A DNA stretch of 5,787 nucleotides from FEN-1219 sp036274615 (GCA_036274615.1 DASUFK010000246.1:1-5787), one strand, 5' to 3'; numbered from the stretch's first letter, positions 1 to 5,787 are shown. The notes: generated by a model from the sequence alone, not told the origin. Made by a program: numbers and translations.

Positions 1-702
1 TATGCGTTCATGGCGCTGCTCGGCGCCGCCGTGTTCTGGCTGTTCTACCGGCCGATCGCGGCGCCCGATTCCGCGTCAGGCACCGCTCCGCACGATTTGG
101 GGCCGGCGGCCGCCGCGGCGCCCGCGCAGCGCAGCGCGTTCCGCTCGCCCGTGGTGTGGCTGCTCGCGCTCGTTGTCGGCCTCGGCGGCTTCGGCCAGTT
201 CACGATCACCTATTTCGTGCCGAGCGTGGCCACGTCGGTCTTCCACCTCGATGCGGCGGCCGCGGGTGTCATGATCAGCACCGGCTACCTCGCGGCCATC
301 GTGCTGAACCTGCTCATCGGCATGCTCGCGGACCGGTTCGACAAGCTCGTGGTGCTCGGCTGCATGTGCGTGCTGCTCGCGTGCTCGTCCGTGGCGCTCA
401 CCGTGGAAGACGAGCTCGTGTTCCGGATCGCCGCCGCGGCCGGCATCGGGCTCGGCTTCTCGGCCGCGAATCAGCTCTACGGGCTCGCGGGCGCGTTGAT
501 GCCGCGCAGCGAGGCCGGCAACGCGCTCGGCGTGGTGAGCTTGGGCGCCGGGCTGTTCGGCTACTTCGGGCCGCAGATGCTCGGCCTGCTCCGCGATCTC
601 ACCGGCTCGTTCACCGCCGGCTTCATGATGATCGCCGTGGCGGACCTCGCCACGCTCGGCTTGATCGTGCTGCTGTACCGGCTCACCAGGAGGCCACGAT
701 GA
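1..702 (+). CDS. MFS transporter, C-terminal half (5' end outside window)
   Basis: This is an inner-membrane secondary carrier of the major facilitator superfamily. The reading frame is open from base 1, so the true start lies upstream and 233 residues are visible. The visible part starts in a hydrophobic helix (about residues 2-17), which fits TM6. An Ala/Pro-rich hydrophilic loop follows (about 20-48), fitting the central cytoplasmic loop. Then come about six hydrophobic segments: roughly 50-72, 87-109, 116-134, 139-167, 173-195 and 203-227. The segment GMLADRFDK (107-115) matches the MFS motif-A type loop (G-x-L-a-D-r) between TM8 and TM9. The protein ends with a basic tail. The stop overlaps the next start (ATGA), so the carrier is probably co-translated with the first hydrolase and may import what the exported enzymes release. 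The substrate cannot be told. An organic or aromatic acid carrier is a guess from the esterase context only. Confidence 0.88.
   Translation, partial: YAFMALLGAAVFWLFYRPIAAPDSASGTAPHDLGPAAAAAPAQRSAFRSPVVWLLALVVGLGGFGQFTITYFVPSVATSVFHLDAAAAGVMISTGYLAAIVLNLLIGMLADRFDKLVVLGCMCVLLACSSVALTVEDELVFRIAAAAGIGLGFSAANQLYGLAGALMPRSEAGNALGVVSLGAGLFGYFGPQMLGLLRDLTGSFTAGFMMIAVADLATLGLIVLLYRLTRRPR
688..693 (+). promoter_or_regulatory. Ribosome binding site for the first hydrolase
   Basis: A perfect AGGAGG lies inside the last codons of the MFS gene, 5 nt before the ATG at 699. It fixes that start and goes with the ATGA stop/start overlap, so translation of the two genes is probably coupled. Confidence 0.8.
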
Positions 703-1574
703 CCGCGAATCGTTTCCACGCGACGTTGGCCGCGCTGCTGTTGCTCGCCCTGTCGCCCGGCGGCGCCTTCGCGCAAACCGACGGCGCAAAGGCGAAGGGC
801 GATCAGCATCGCGACTACACCTTCGCGCCCACCGGCCAGCGCATGCCTTACCGCGTGTACGTGCCGAATCGTTGGGACGGCAAGAGCTCGCTGCCGATCA
901 TGCTGTTCCTGCACGGCGCCGGCGCCAACGAGAACAGCTATCTCGACATGGCGGACGGCTTGCTCGGCAAGCTCGCGGAGCAGCACGGCTACATCGTGGT
1001 GTCGCCGCTCGGCTTCACGCCGCTCGGCGCGTACGGCAATCCGATACGGTTGCCGGCGGTGTTCGGCGAGTCGGAGGCCGCGCGCACCCAGCGAGCGGCC
1101 GTGACGCCGGCGCGCCAGCGCGAGCTCGATTTGAGCGAGCTCGAGGTGATCACGGCGCTCGAGATCGTCACCGAGGAGTACGGTGCGGACCGGTCGCGCA
1201 CGTTCCTCGCGGGACATTCGATGGGCAGCGGCGGCGTGTGGCATCTCGCCGCGCGCTATCCCGAGCGCTGGCGCGCGGTCGCGCCGATGTCGGGGCCGTT
1301 CGTGGACAAGGAGACGTATCCGTTCGAGCGGATTCGTGCGCTGCCGATCTTCGTGACCGAAGGCACCGGCGCCGAGCCCTCGCTCGCGGGCAGCCGCGCG
1401 CTCGCCGCGTTCATGCGCGCGGGCAGCTTCGACTTCAAGTACCTCGAGGTGGACGGCAATCACGGCAGCATGGTGCCTTTGGTGTGGCCCGCGATCTTCG
1501 ATTTCTTCGATCAGGTGGGCGATCAGGTGGGCGATCAGGTGGCCGATCAAGTGGCCGCACGGCGGGAGCGCTGA
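699..1574 (+). CDS. Exported alpha/beta-hydrolase (esterase/PHB-depolymerase-like)
   Basis: A 291-residue serine hydrolase, predicted periplasmic or secreted. A Sec signal peptide (about residues 1-25, hydrophobic core LAALLLLALS, likely cut at AFA|Q) is followed by the hydrolase fold. The oxyanion-hole segment is FLHGAG (70-75). The nucleophile elbow is GHSMGSGG (172-179) with Ser174, and the likely catalytic histidine is His255 in GNHGSM. The acid is not obvious: where HGxxDxxV is common, this protein has TEGTGAEP (220-227), so Glu221 or Glu226 might serve. The pattern resembles the putative esterase / PHB depolymerase / feruloyl-esterase-like group that hydrolyses carboxylic esters; the substrate is unknown. 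The start is supported by AGGAGG 5 nt upstream and by the signal peptide directly after it. The last 20 residues include four DQV[GA] repeats beyond the expected end of the fold. A peptidase of the same fold is less likely. Confidence 0.85.
   Translation: MTANRFHATLAALLLLALSPGGAFAQTDGAKAKGDQHRDYTFAPTGQRMPYRVYVPNRWDGKSSLPIMLFLHGAGANENSYLDMADGLLGKLAEQHGYIVVSPLGFTPLGAYGNPIRLPAVFGESEAARTQRAAVTPARQRELDLSELEVITALEIVTEEYGADRSRTFLAGHSMGSGGVWHLAARYPERWRAVAPMSGPFVDKETYPFERIRALPIFVTEGTGAEPSLAGSRALAAFMRAGSFDFKYLEVDGNHGSMVPLVWPAIFDFFDQVGDQVGDQVADQVAARRER
1509..1556 (+). repeat. In-frame 12-bp tandem repeat, four copies
   Basis: Four consecutive 12-nt units start at 1509, 1521, 1533 and 1545. The first two are identical (GATCAGGTGGGC); the third ends in GGCC and the fourth also has one A for G change. 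Each unit begins with GATC. They encode DQVG-DQVG-DQVA-DQVA, residues 271-286 of the first hydrolase. Because the unit is a multiple of three, changes in copy number would alter the tail length without breaking the frame. Confidence 0.9.
1564..1568 (+). promoter_or_regulatory. Ribosome binding site for the second hydrolase
   Basis: GGGAG within the last codons of the first hydrolase, 8 nt before the ATG at 1577. Only 2 nt separate the upstream stop from this start, so coupled translation is likely. Confidence 0.6.
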
Positions 1575-1576
1575 CG

Positions 1577-2503
1577 ATGCGTCTCGCCACGCTTGCGATT
1601 TGCGGCGCGGCGGCGCTGTGCTTCGCGCGACCCGGGCCCGCGCAGCAAGAGATCCGGCTGTGGCCGAACGGCGCCCGCGGCTCCGAGGACTGGTCGTTCG
1701 CCGAAACGGTGACGACCTCGCCGCGCGGCGACCGCGTGTTGACCAATGTCACCGACCCGAGCCTCACCGTGTTCCTGCCCGAGGCCGCGAAGGCGAACGG
1801 CGCCGCGGTGGTGATCGCGCCCGGCGGCGCGCTGCGCGTGCTCGGGTTCGACGACGAAGGCGTCAAGGTCGCGAAGTGGCTCAACGAGCGCGGCATCGCC
1901 GGGTTCGTGCTCAAGTACCGCACGCTCCAGCAGGACCCGGCCGCGCCGCGCGGACCGCTGCCCGGCATGCCGGCCCCCGGCGCGGCGCGTCCGCCGGAGC
2001 TCGCGATCGTCAACGCCAATGCGAACCCGGCGCCCAACGACGCCGCACTGAGCAAGGTGCTCGAGTTCGCGGTGGCCGACGCGCAAGCGGCGCTCGCGCT
2101 CGTGCGGCGCAACGCGCGCGAGTGGCGCGTCGATCCCGCGCGCGTCGGCATCATGGGGTTCTCGGCCGGCGGCGGCGTCGCCGTCGGCACGGCGCTCGCG
2201 CCGAAGTCCGACGCGTCGCCGGACTTTCTCGTATCGCTCTACGGCCCGTCGCTGCAAGACGTGCACGTGCCCGAGCACGCGCCGCCGCTGTTCGTGGCGG
2301 TGGGCTCCACGCACTTCAACGTCACCAACGGCTGCCTCGCGCTGTTCGCCGCGTGGAAGGCCGCGGGCAAGCCCGCCGAGCTCCACGTCTACGACGGCGT
2401 GAGCGGAGGCTTCGGCATGACCCCGCGCGGCCTGCCGGTGGACGGCTGGACGGACCGGCTTCACGAATGGCTCGTGGCGCGTAAGCTCACGAGCGGGAAA
2501 TGA
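1577..2503 (+). CDS. Exported alpha/beta-hydrolase, acetyl-xylan-esterase/BD-FAE-like, with degenerate triad
   Basis: A 308-residue exported protein of the alpha/beta-hydrolase fold. The signal peptide covers about residues 1-22 (GPA|Q). The mature part begins with IRLWPNGARG, as in secreted acetyl-xylan-esterase/BD-FAE-like proteins. It continues with the oxyanion region IAPGGAL (80-86), EGVKVAKWLNERGIAGFVLKY (94-114, typical of the family) and the nucleophile elbow MGFSAGG (193-199, Ser196). Two other triad sites look lost. Where relatives have an AADDxxV-type acid segment, this protein reads AVGSTHFNV (241-249). Where relatives have GGHGFGM, it reads VSGGFGM (275-281), putting Gly277 in place of the catalytic His. 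The rest of the C-terminus (RGLPVDGW...DRLHEWL) fits the family, so this is not a frameshift. Start: GGGAG lies 8 nt upstream, and the gap after the previous stop is 2 nt. It may be a non-catalytic binding protein or use different residues. Residues 118-158 form a Pro/Ala-rich loop. Confidence 0.85.
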   Translation: MRLATLAICGAAALCFARPGPAQQEIRLWPNGARGSEDWSFAETVTTSPRGDRVLTNVTDPSLTVFLPEAAKANGAAVVIAPGGALRVLGFDDEGVKVAKWLNERGIAGFVLKYRTLQQDPAAPRGPLPGMPAPGAARPPELAIVNANANPAPNDAALSKVLEFAVADAQAALALVRRNAREWRVDPARVGIMGFSAGGGVAVGTALAPKSDASPDFLVSLYGPSLQDVHVPEHAPPLFVAVGSTHFNVTNGCLALFAAWKAAGKPAELHVYDGVSGGFGMTPRGLPVDGWTDRLHEWLVARKLTSGK

Positions 2504-2505
2504 GG
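2502..2505 (+). promoter_or_regulatory. Ribosome binding site supporting a TTG start
   Basis: GAGG overlaps the stop of the second hydrolase and lies 8 nt before TTG 2514, an ideal distance. The competing ATG at 2529 has only GGAG 2 nt upstream, which is too close. The site therefore favours the TTG, although both starts leave a workable signal peptide. Confidence 0.5.
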
Positions 2506-2513
2506 ATGCCACC

Positions 2514-4067
2514 TTGAAGCGTGGAGCAATGCACAAGCCTCTCTCGATCGCGCTGCTCGCGGCCGCGTGCGCCGCGAGCGCGGTGCTCGGCGAACCGGCG
2601 CCGGGCCAGTGGTGGACGCCCGGCGACGGCCGGCCGCTGCCGGCCTACGTCGAGTACGCGAACGAGTGGGGCCGCGTCGGCATCGTGAACACGAGCGGCG
2701 CGGTCGATACCGCCGGCCACCCGTTCTTCACGCCGCTCGGCACCAACGGCCGCGCGTGCGTGTCGTGCCATCAGCCGGCCGACGGCATGTCGGTCGCGCT
2801 CACGAGCATCGTGCAGCGCTGGCACGACACGCAGGGCAAGGATCCGATCTTCGCCGCGATCGACGGCGCGAACTGCCCCAACCTGCCGGCCGCCGATCCC
2901 AAGTCGCATTCGCTGCTCCTCGAGCGCGGGCTCTTCAGGATCCCGTTGCCATGGCCGCCGGTGGACGCGGCCGGCAAGCGCGTCGAGCCCGAGTTCACGC
3001 TCGAGGTGGTGCGCGACCCCACGGGCTGCAACACCGACGCGGTTTACGGCGTTACCGGCTCGCGCCACGAGGTGTCGGTCTATCGCCGGCCGCGGCCGGC
3101 GGCGAACCTGCGCTACGTGGCGTCGTCGCGGTTCGGCGTGACGCCGTTCATCGGCAAGACGGGCCAGCTCGCGTTGGTCGATCCCGACACCGGGCGCCCG
3201 GTGAACATGAACATGATGGCCGACGCGCGCGAGGCCACGTTGAAGACGCAGGCGCAGTCGGCCGCGCACGGGCATCTCGAGGCCGCGCGCGCCTTGTCGC
3301 CGCAAGAGCTCGACAAGATTCGCGACTTCGAGCTCCAGCTCTACGGCGCGCAAGCGTGGTCGAACGGCGCCGGCGCGTTGCACGAGCCCGGCGGCCCGTC
3401 GGGTCTCGGCCCGCAGGCGATGGCCGAGGGCGCCGACGGCGTGCTCGGCAACAACACCACGCGCTTCGTGTTTCCGATGGAGGACAAGTGGGCGAAGCTG
3501 CCCGAAGGCCGCGACGCCGCGGAGCGCGAGCGCAACGCGTTCCGCGAGTCGGTGCAGCGCGGCCACGACGTGTTCTTCTTCCGCACGTTCTGGATCTCCG
3601 ACGCGATGCACATCAACACGGTGGGCCTCGGCAACCCGATCAAGCGCACCTGCGCCACCTGCCACGGCATGCACATGACCGCGATGGACACGGCCAACGG
3701 CTGGATGGACCTCGGCACCACCAATCATCCGTGGGCGCTCGAGCCGGCCGAGAGCCCGTGGGCGAAGAAGCTCCCGGAGCTGCCGCTCTTCAAGATCACG
3801 TGCCGCGCGGACTTGCCGCCGCATCCGTTCTTGGGCCGCGTGATCTACACGCAGGACCCGGGGCGCGCGCTGATCTCGGGCAAGTGCGAGGACGTGGGCG
3901 CCATAGTCATCCAGCAATTCCGCGGCCTCGCCGCGCGCGCGCCGTACTTCTCGAACGGCTCTGCCGGCACGCTGCGCGAGATCGTCGACTTCTACGACCG
4001 GCGGTTCAACATTCGCTTCACGGAGCAGGAACGCGTGGACCTCGTCAACTTCCTGAGCGTGCTCTGA
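2514..4067 (+). CDS. Exported di-haem cytochrome c, CcpA/MauG peroxidase superfamily
   Basis: A 517-residue periplasmic di-haem protein (from TTG 2514; 512 residues from ATG 2529). The signal peptide is about residues 1-26 with basic residues followed by IALLAAACAASA. The two c-type haem motifs are CVSCH (82-86) and CATCH (380-384). The C-terminus (AARAPYFSNGSAGTLREIVDFY, then RFTEQERVDLVNFLSVL) is the characteristic end of bacterial cytochrome c peroxidase/MauG-type proteins. Such proteins reduce peroxide or oxidise a partner with electrons passed between two haems. Met/His-rich stretches (NMNMMAD at 231-237; GMHMTAM at 385-391) offer possible axial ligands. Four further cysteines (121, 172, 430, 458) could form disulfides. 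At 517 residues it is much longer than classical CcpA (about 320-350), and the haem motifs are about 298 residues apart instead of about 150. It lies between hydrolase and envelope genes and overlaps the next start by 1 nt. Whether it is a peroxidase or another di-haem oxidase cannot be decided. Confidence 0.88.
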   Translation: MKRGAMHKPLSIALLAAACAASAVLGEPAPGQWWTPGDGRPLPAYVEYANEWGRVGIVNTSGAVDTAGHPFFTPLGTNGRACVSCHQPADGMSVALTSIVQRWHDTQGKDPIFAAIDGANCPNLPAADPKSHSLLLERGLFRIPLPWPPVDAAGKRVEPEFTLEVVRDPTGCNTDAVYGVTGSRHEVSVYRRPRPAANLRYVASSRFGVTPFIGKTGQLALVDPDTGRPVNMNMMADAREATLKTQAQSAAHGHLEAARALSPQELDKIRDFELQLYGAQAWSNGAGALHEPGGPSGLGPQAMAEGADGVLGNNTTRFVFPMEDKWAKLPEGRDAAERERNAFRESVQRGHDVFFFRTFWISDAMHINTVGLGNPIKRTCATCHGMHMTAMDTANGWMDLGTTNHPWALEPAESPWAKKLPELPLFKITCRADLPPHPFLGRVIYTQDPGRALISGKCEDVGAIVIQQFRGLAARAPYFSNGSAGTLREIVDFYDRRFNIRFTEQERVDLVNFLSVL

Positions 4068-4855
4068 TGCGCGGTCTTGTTCGCCACGCAGTCGCGGCGC
4101 TCGCGCTCGGCCCGGCGCTCGCCGCGGCGGGCCCGAAGCCCGGCGAGCGGTTGAGCTTCGTGAGCTGCCCGATCGTGCGCGACACACGCTCGGTGCCCTG
4201 CTGGCTCACCGAGCAGAATGGCGAGCTTTACTACCTCACCATCCAGAGCGACGTGAGCGCCGAAGTGCAGCCGCCAATGCTCGGCCACCAGGTGCTGGTG
4301 GAGGGCGTGGTGTCGGACAAGCCGCGGATCTGCGGCGGCGTGGTGCTCGAGCCCGTGCGGCTCTCCGTGATGCCGGAGCGCGACGCGAACTGCAGCACGA
4401 TGCTGCCGGCCGACGACCGCTACACGATCGATTTCAATCCGCGGCCGCCCGGCCCGAGCGGCGGCCGGCTCGCGTTCGCGGCCGATCCGTCCGCGCCGCC
4501 GAGGCCGGCGCCCAAATTCGAAGGACGGCAAACGATCGAGATCTATTTCGATTTCGACAAGAGCGTGTCGTTTCGTCATCCGTCCGATCTGATGGCGGTG
4601 CTCGAGCGCGCGCGGCAGATCGGCGCCACGCGCGGCACCGTGACCGGCGTGCGCGGCGCGCACAAGTTGAGCGACGGCACGCTGCTCGAGGAGTCGTCCG
4701 GCATCGCGCAGCGCCGGGCCGACGAAGTGGCTCGCCTGCTCGCGGGCGCGGGGTTGAAGACGCCGCTCGCCGTGGCCACGGCGGACGGCAAATCGGAAGC
4801 AGACGGCGTGGACGACTGGCGCAGCCGGCGCGTCACCGTCGTGCTCGAACCATGA
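4067..4855 (+). CDS. Exported protein with OmpA-like C-terminal domain
   Basis: A 262-residue envelope protein. The signal peptide is about residues 1-21 (ALALGPALAAA). The N-terminal domain (about 28-120) is predicted beta-rich, with cysteines at 34, 45, 89 and 109 that could form two disulfides; its LGHQVLVEGVVSDKPRICGG stretch looks OB-like, which is a guess. A Pro-rich linker (about 125-150) leads to an OmpA-like domain (about 155-262). This shows the opening strand IEIYFDFDKS, the helix AQRRADEVARLLAGAGL (215-231) and the closing RSRRVTVVLEP. OmpA-like domains usually bind peptidoglycan. The usual Asp of the G-x-T-D segment is not evident here (VRGAHKLSDG), so binding is uncertain. The ATG overlaps the cytochrome stop by one base (TGATG) and has no strong Shine-Dalgarno, so translation probably depends on coupling to the upstream gene. 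It might anchor or assist the cytochrome at the cell wall (inference). Confidence 0.75.
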   Translation: MRGLVRHAVAALALGPALAAAGPKPGERLSFVSCPIVRDTRSVPCWLTEQNGELYYLTIQSDVSAEVQPPMLGHQVLVEGVVSDKPRICGGVVLEPVRLSVMPERDANCSTMLPADDRYTIDFNPRPPGPSGGRLAFAADPSAPPRPAPKFEGRQTIEIYFDFDKSVSFRHPSDLMAVLERARQIGATRGTVTGVRGAHKLSDGTLLEESSGIAQRRADEVARLLAGAGLKTPLAVATADGKSEADGVDDWRSRRVTVVLEP

Positions 4856-4873
4856 ATGCTCATTCGAACAACC

Positions 4874-4880
4874 GGGGGAG
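4874..4880 (+). promoter_or_regulatory. Ribosome binding site for the third hydrolase
   Basis: GGGGGAG lies 7 nt before ATG 4888, in the 32-nt gap after the OmpA-like gene, which otherwise shows nothing. It favours 4888 over an in-frame ATG at 4852, which overlaps the previous stop as ATGA and would add 12 hydrophilic residues before the signal peptide. Confidence 0.65.
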
Positions 4881-4887
4881 ACCGAAC

Positions 4888-5787
4888 ATGAGATCGCAAC
4901 GTCGTGTCGCTGACTTCGCGCATTGCTTGAATCTATTGCTCGCATCGACAGCGCTCGGCGGAGCAGCGACTGCGCTCGCGCAGCCGGCGGCGCCGCCCGC
5001 GATCACGGAGCTCACCAAGGTGGACGTGCAGCAGACGGGACGTCCGCCGAGCGGCCCTTACAGCGTGGTCATCGAGCACGATCCCGGGCTCGCGACGCAC
5101 ACGATCTACCGGCCGAGCGAGCTCACGATGCGTAAGCATCCGGTGCTCGTCTGGGGCGAGGGCGGGTGCGCGAAGAACGGGCTCACGTTCCCTGAGTACT
5201 TGAGCGAGATCGCGTCGTACGGCGTGGTGGTGCTCGCCGACGGGCCGCCGATCAAGCGTCCGCCCGGCGCACCGCCCGGCCCCGGAGCCGGCGGCCCCGG
5301 CGGTCCCGGCGGTCCTGGTCCCGGCGGGCCCGGCGGCCCCGGCGGCCGCGGCGGTCCTGGCGGCGCCGGTCCCCAAGCCGGCGGACCTCCGCCCGGCGGC
5401 CCGGGCGCGGGCGGGAGACCCGGCGCCGCGCCGCCGAACGGCGCGAGCATGGTCAACGGCACGGCGCTCGTCGCCGCTCTCGACTGGCTCGAGGCCGAGA
5501 GCGCGAAGCGCGGCAGCCGCTTCTACAAGAAGGTGGACGTGGAGCACGTGGCGGCGATGGGTATGTCGTGCGGCGGGCTGATGTCGTACGGCGCGTCGAA
5601 CGACAAGCGCGTCGCGACCGTGGGCATCTGGAACAGCGGTCTCTTCCCGAACGAGGCCGACCCGCAGGCCAACGCGAAGATCTACAACGGCATCCACGGC
5701 TCCGTCATCATCATGACGGGCGGCGAGTCCGACATCGCCTACGCGAACGGCAAGCGCGACTTCGAGCTGATGCCGGCCAAGGTGCCC
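4888..5787 (+). CDS. Exported alpha/beta-hydrolase with Gly/Pro-rich insert (3' end outside window)
   Basis: The frame is open from ATG 4888 to the window end, giving 300 visible residues and no stop. A signal peptide (about residues 1-31, basic RSQRR start, ALA|Q) precedes a hydrolase fold. HPVLVWGEGGC (84-94) is the first strand with an oxyanion-type turn. FPEYLSEIASYGVVVLADGPP (101-121) follows, then a low-complexity insert (125-183). The fold resumes with GTALVAALDWLEAES and the nucleophile elbow GMSCGG (225-230, Ser227), then NDKRVATVGIWNSG. GGESDIAYANG (278-288) holds the likely acid Asp282. The histidine would lie beyond the window. The GxSCGG elbow with a downstream S-D-x-R...NSG pattern is seen in a group of secreted bacterial and fungal alpha/beta-hydrolases of poorly defined substrate. 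It is the third exported hydrolase in the operon and the only one with apparently normal Ser and Asp sites in view. Confidence 0.85.
   Translation, partial: MRSQRRVADFAHCLNLLLASTALGGAATALAQPAAPPAITELTKVDVQQTGRPPSGPYSVVIEHDPGLATHTIYRPSELTMRKHPVLVWGEGGCAKNGLTFPEYLSEIASYGVVVLADGPPIKRPPGAPPGPGAGGPGGPGGPGPGGPGGPGGRGGPGGAGPQAGGPPPGGPGAGGRPGAAPPNGASMVNGTALVAALDWLEAESAKRGSRFYKKVDVEHVAAMGMSCGGLMSYGASNDKRVATVGIWNSGLFPNEADPQANAKIYNGIHGSVIIMTGGESDIAYANGKRDFELMPAKVP
5260..5436 (+). repeat. Collagen-like Gly/Pro-rich low-complexity insert
   Basis: This segment encodes residues 125-183 of the third hydrolase, of which 49 of 59 are Gly or Pro, arranged as irregular GGP/GPG units with a few Ala, Arg and Gln. 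The DNA is a run of imperfect GGCGGTCCC/GGCGGCCCC-type units. It sits between the strand ending VVVLADGPP and the helix GTALVAALDWL, in a loop of the fold. It is not a regular G-x-y collagen array. Confidence 0.85.

Noticed and set aside
156..698. Upstream extension of the first hydrolase frame to an ATG at 156
   Set aside because: The extension translates to Arg-rich sequence overlapping the MFS gene. The AGGAGG and the signal peptide both place the start at 699.
2402..2419. Frameshift or sequencing error as the cause of the missing histidine in the second hydrolase
   Set aside because: The frame matches the family both before (PAELHVY) and after (GLPVDGW...EWL), so a single indel cannot explain it. 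Only compensating errors could, and the Asp site is changed independently.
1547..2536. Minus-strand open frame (329 codons) opposite the second hydrolase
   Set aside because: Arg/His/Ala-rich composition without motifs. The plus-strand frame has a signal peptide and clear hydrolase sequence.
2547..2570. Possible lipobox (LAAAC) in the cytochrome signal peptide
   Set aside because: The -3 position is Ala and not the preferred Leu/Val/Ile, and the hydrophobic stretch runs on past the Cys to an ASA-type cleavage site, so an ordinary signal peptide is likelier.
2487..4187. Long minus-strand open frame (566 codons) opposite the cytochrome gene
   Set aside because: It is rich in Arg, Ala, His and Glu with no recognisable domain, as expected for an antisense frame in GC-rich DNA. 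The plus strand carries two CxxCH motifs and a known C-terminal pattern.
4856..4887. Possible terminator or promoter in the largest gap between genes
   Set aside because: Only 32 nt, with no inverted repeat followed by a T run and no promoter-like boxes. It holds just a ribosome binding site.
5106..5462. Minus-strand frame coding a PGPPGPPG collagen-like protein
   Set aside because: This is the reverse complement of the Gly/Pro tract of the third hydrolase; GGC/CCC-type repeats read as Gly/Pro on both strands. The plus-strand frame continues as a hydrolase on both sides of the tract.

Overview
The window looks like part of one tightly packed, plus-strand operon from a GC-rich Gram-negative bacterium, most likely a proteobacterium. 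Base composition is strongly GC-biased with G/C-ending codons throughout. Five of the six proteins start with Sec-type signal peptides, and one has an OmpA-like C-terminal domain, which points to a cell with a periplasm. The exact lineage cannot be read from the sequence.

Layout: (1) bases 1-702 hold the C-terminal half of an MFS transporter whose start lies upstream of the window; (2) 699-1574 encode an exported alpha/beta-hydrolase with a GHSMG nucleophile motif; (3) 1577-2503 encode a second exported alpha/beta-hydrolase of the acetyl-xylan-esterase/BD-FAE-like type, which keeps its serine but seems to have lost the acid and histidine of the triad; (4) 2514-4067 encode an exported di-haem cytochrome c of the CcpA/MauG peroxidase superfamily; (5) 4067-4855 encode an exported protein with a cysteine-bearing N-terminal domain and an OmpA-like C-terminal domain; (6) 4888 to the window end encode the start of a third exported alpha/beta-hydrolase, interrupted by a collagen-like Gly/Pro-rich insert. 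Gene junctions are overlaps or very short gaps (ATGA overlap, 2 nt, 10 nt, 1-nt overlap, 32 nt). No promoter, terminator, RNA gene, mobile element or CRISPR array is visible, and no gene-free stretch exceeds 32 nt.

Working model (inference): three unrelated-looking secreted hydrolases release a small product from an ester-type substrate in the periplasm or outside the cell, the MFS carrier imports it, and the di-haem protein carries out a periplasmic redox step. The OmpA-like protein would sit at the envelope. The substrate is unknown. The points most worth a second look are the apparently broken catalytic triad of the second hydrolase, the Gly/Pro insert inside the third, the 12-bp repeat array at the end of the first, and the large spacing between the two haem motifs of the cytochrome.
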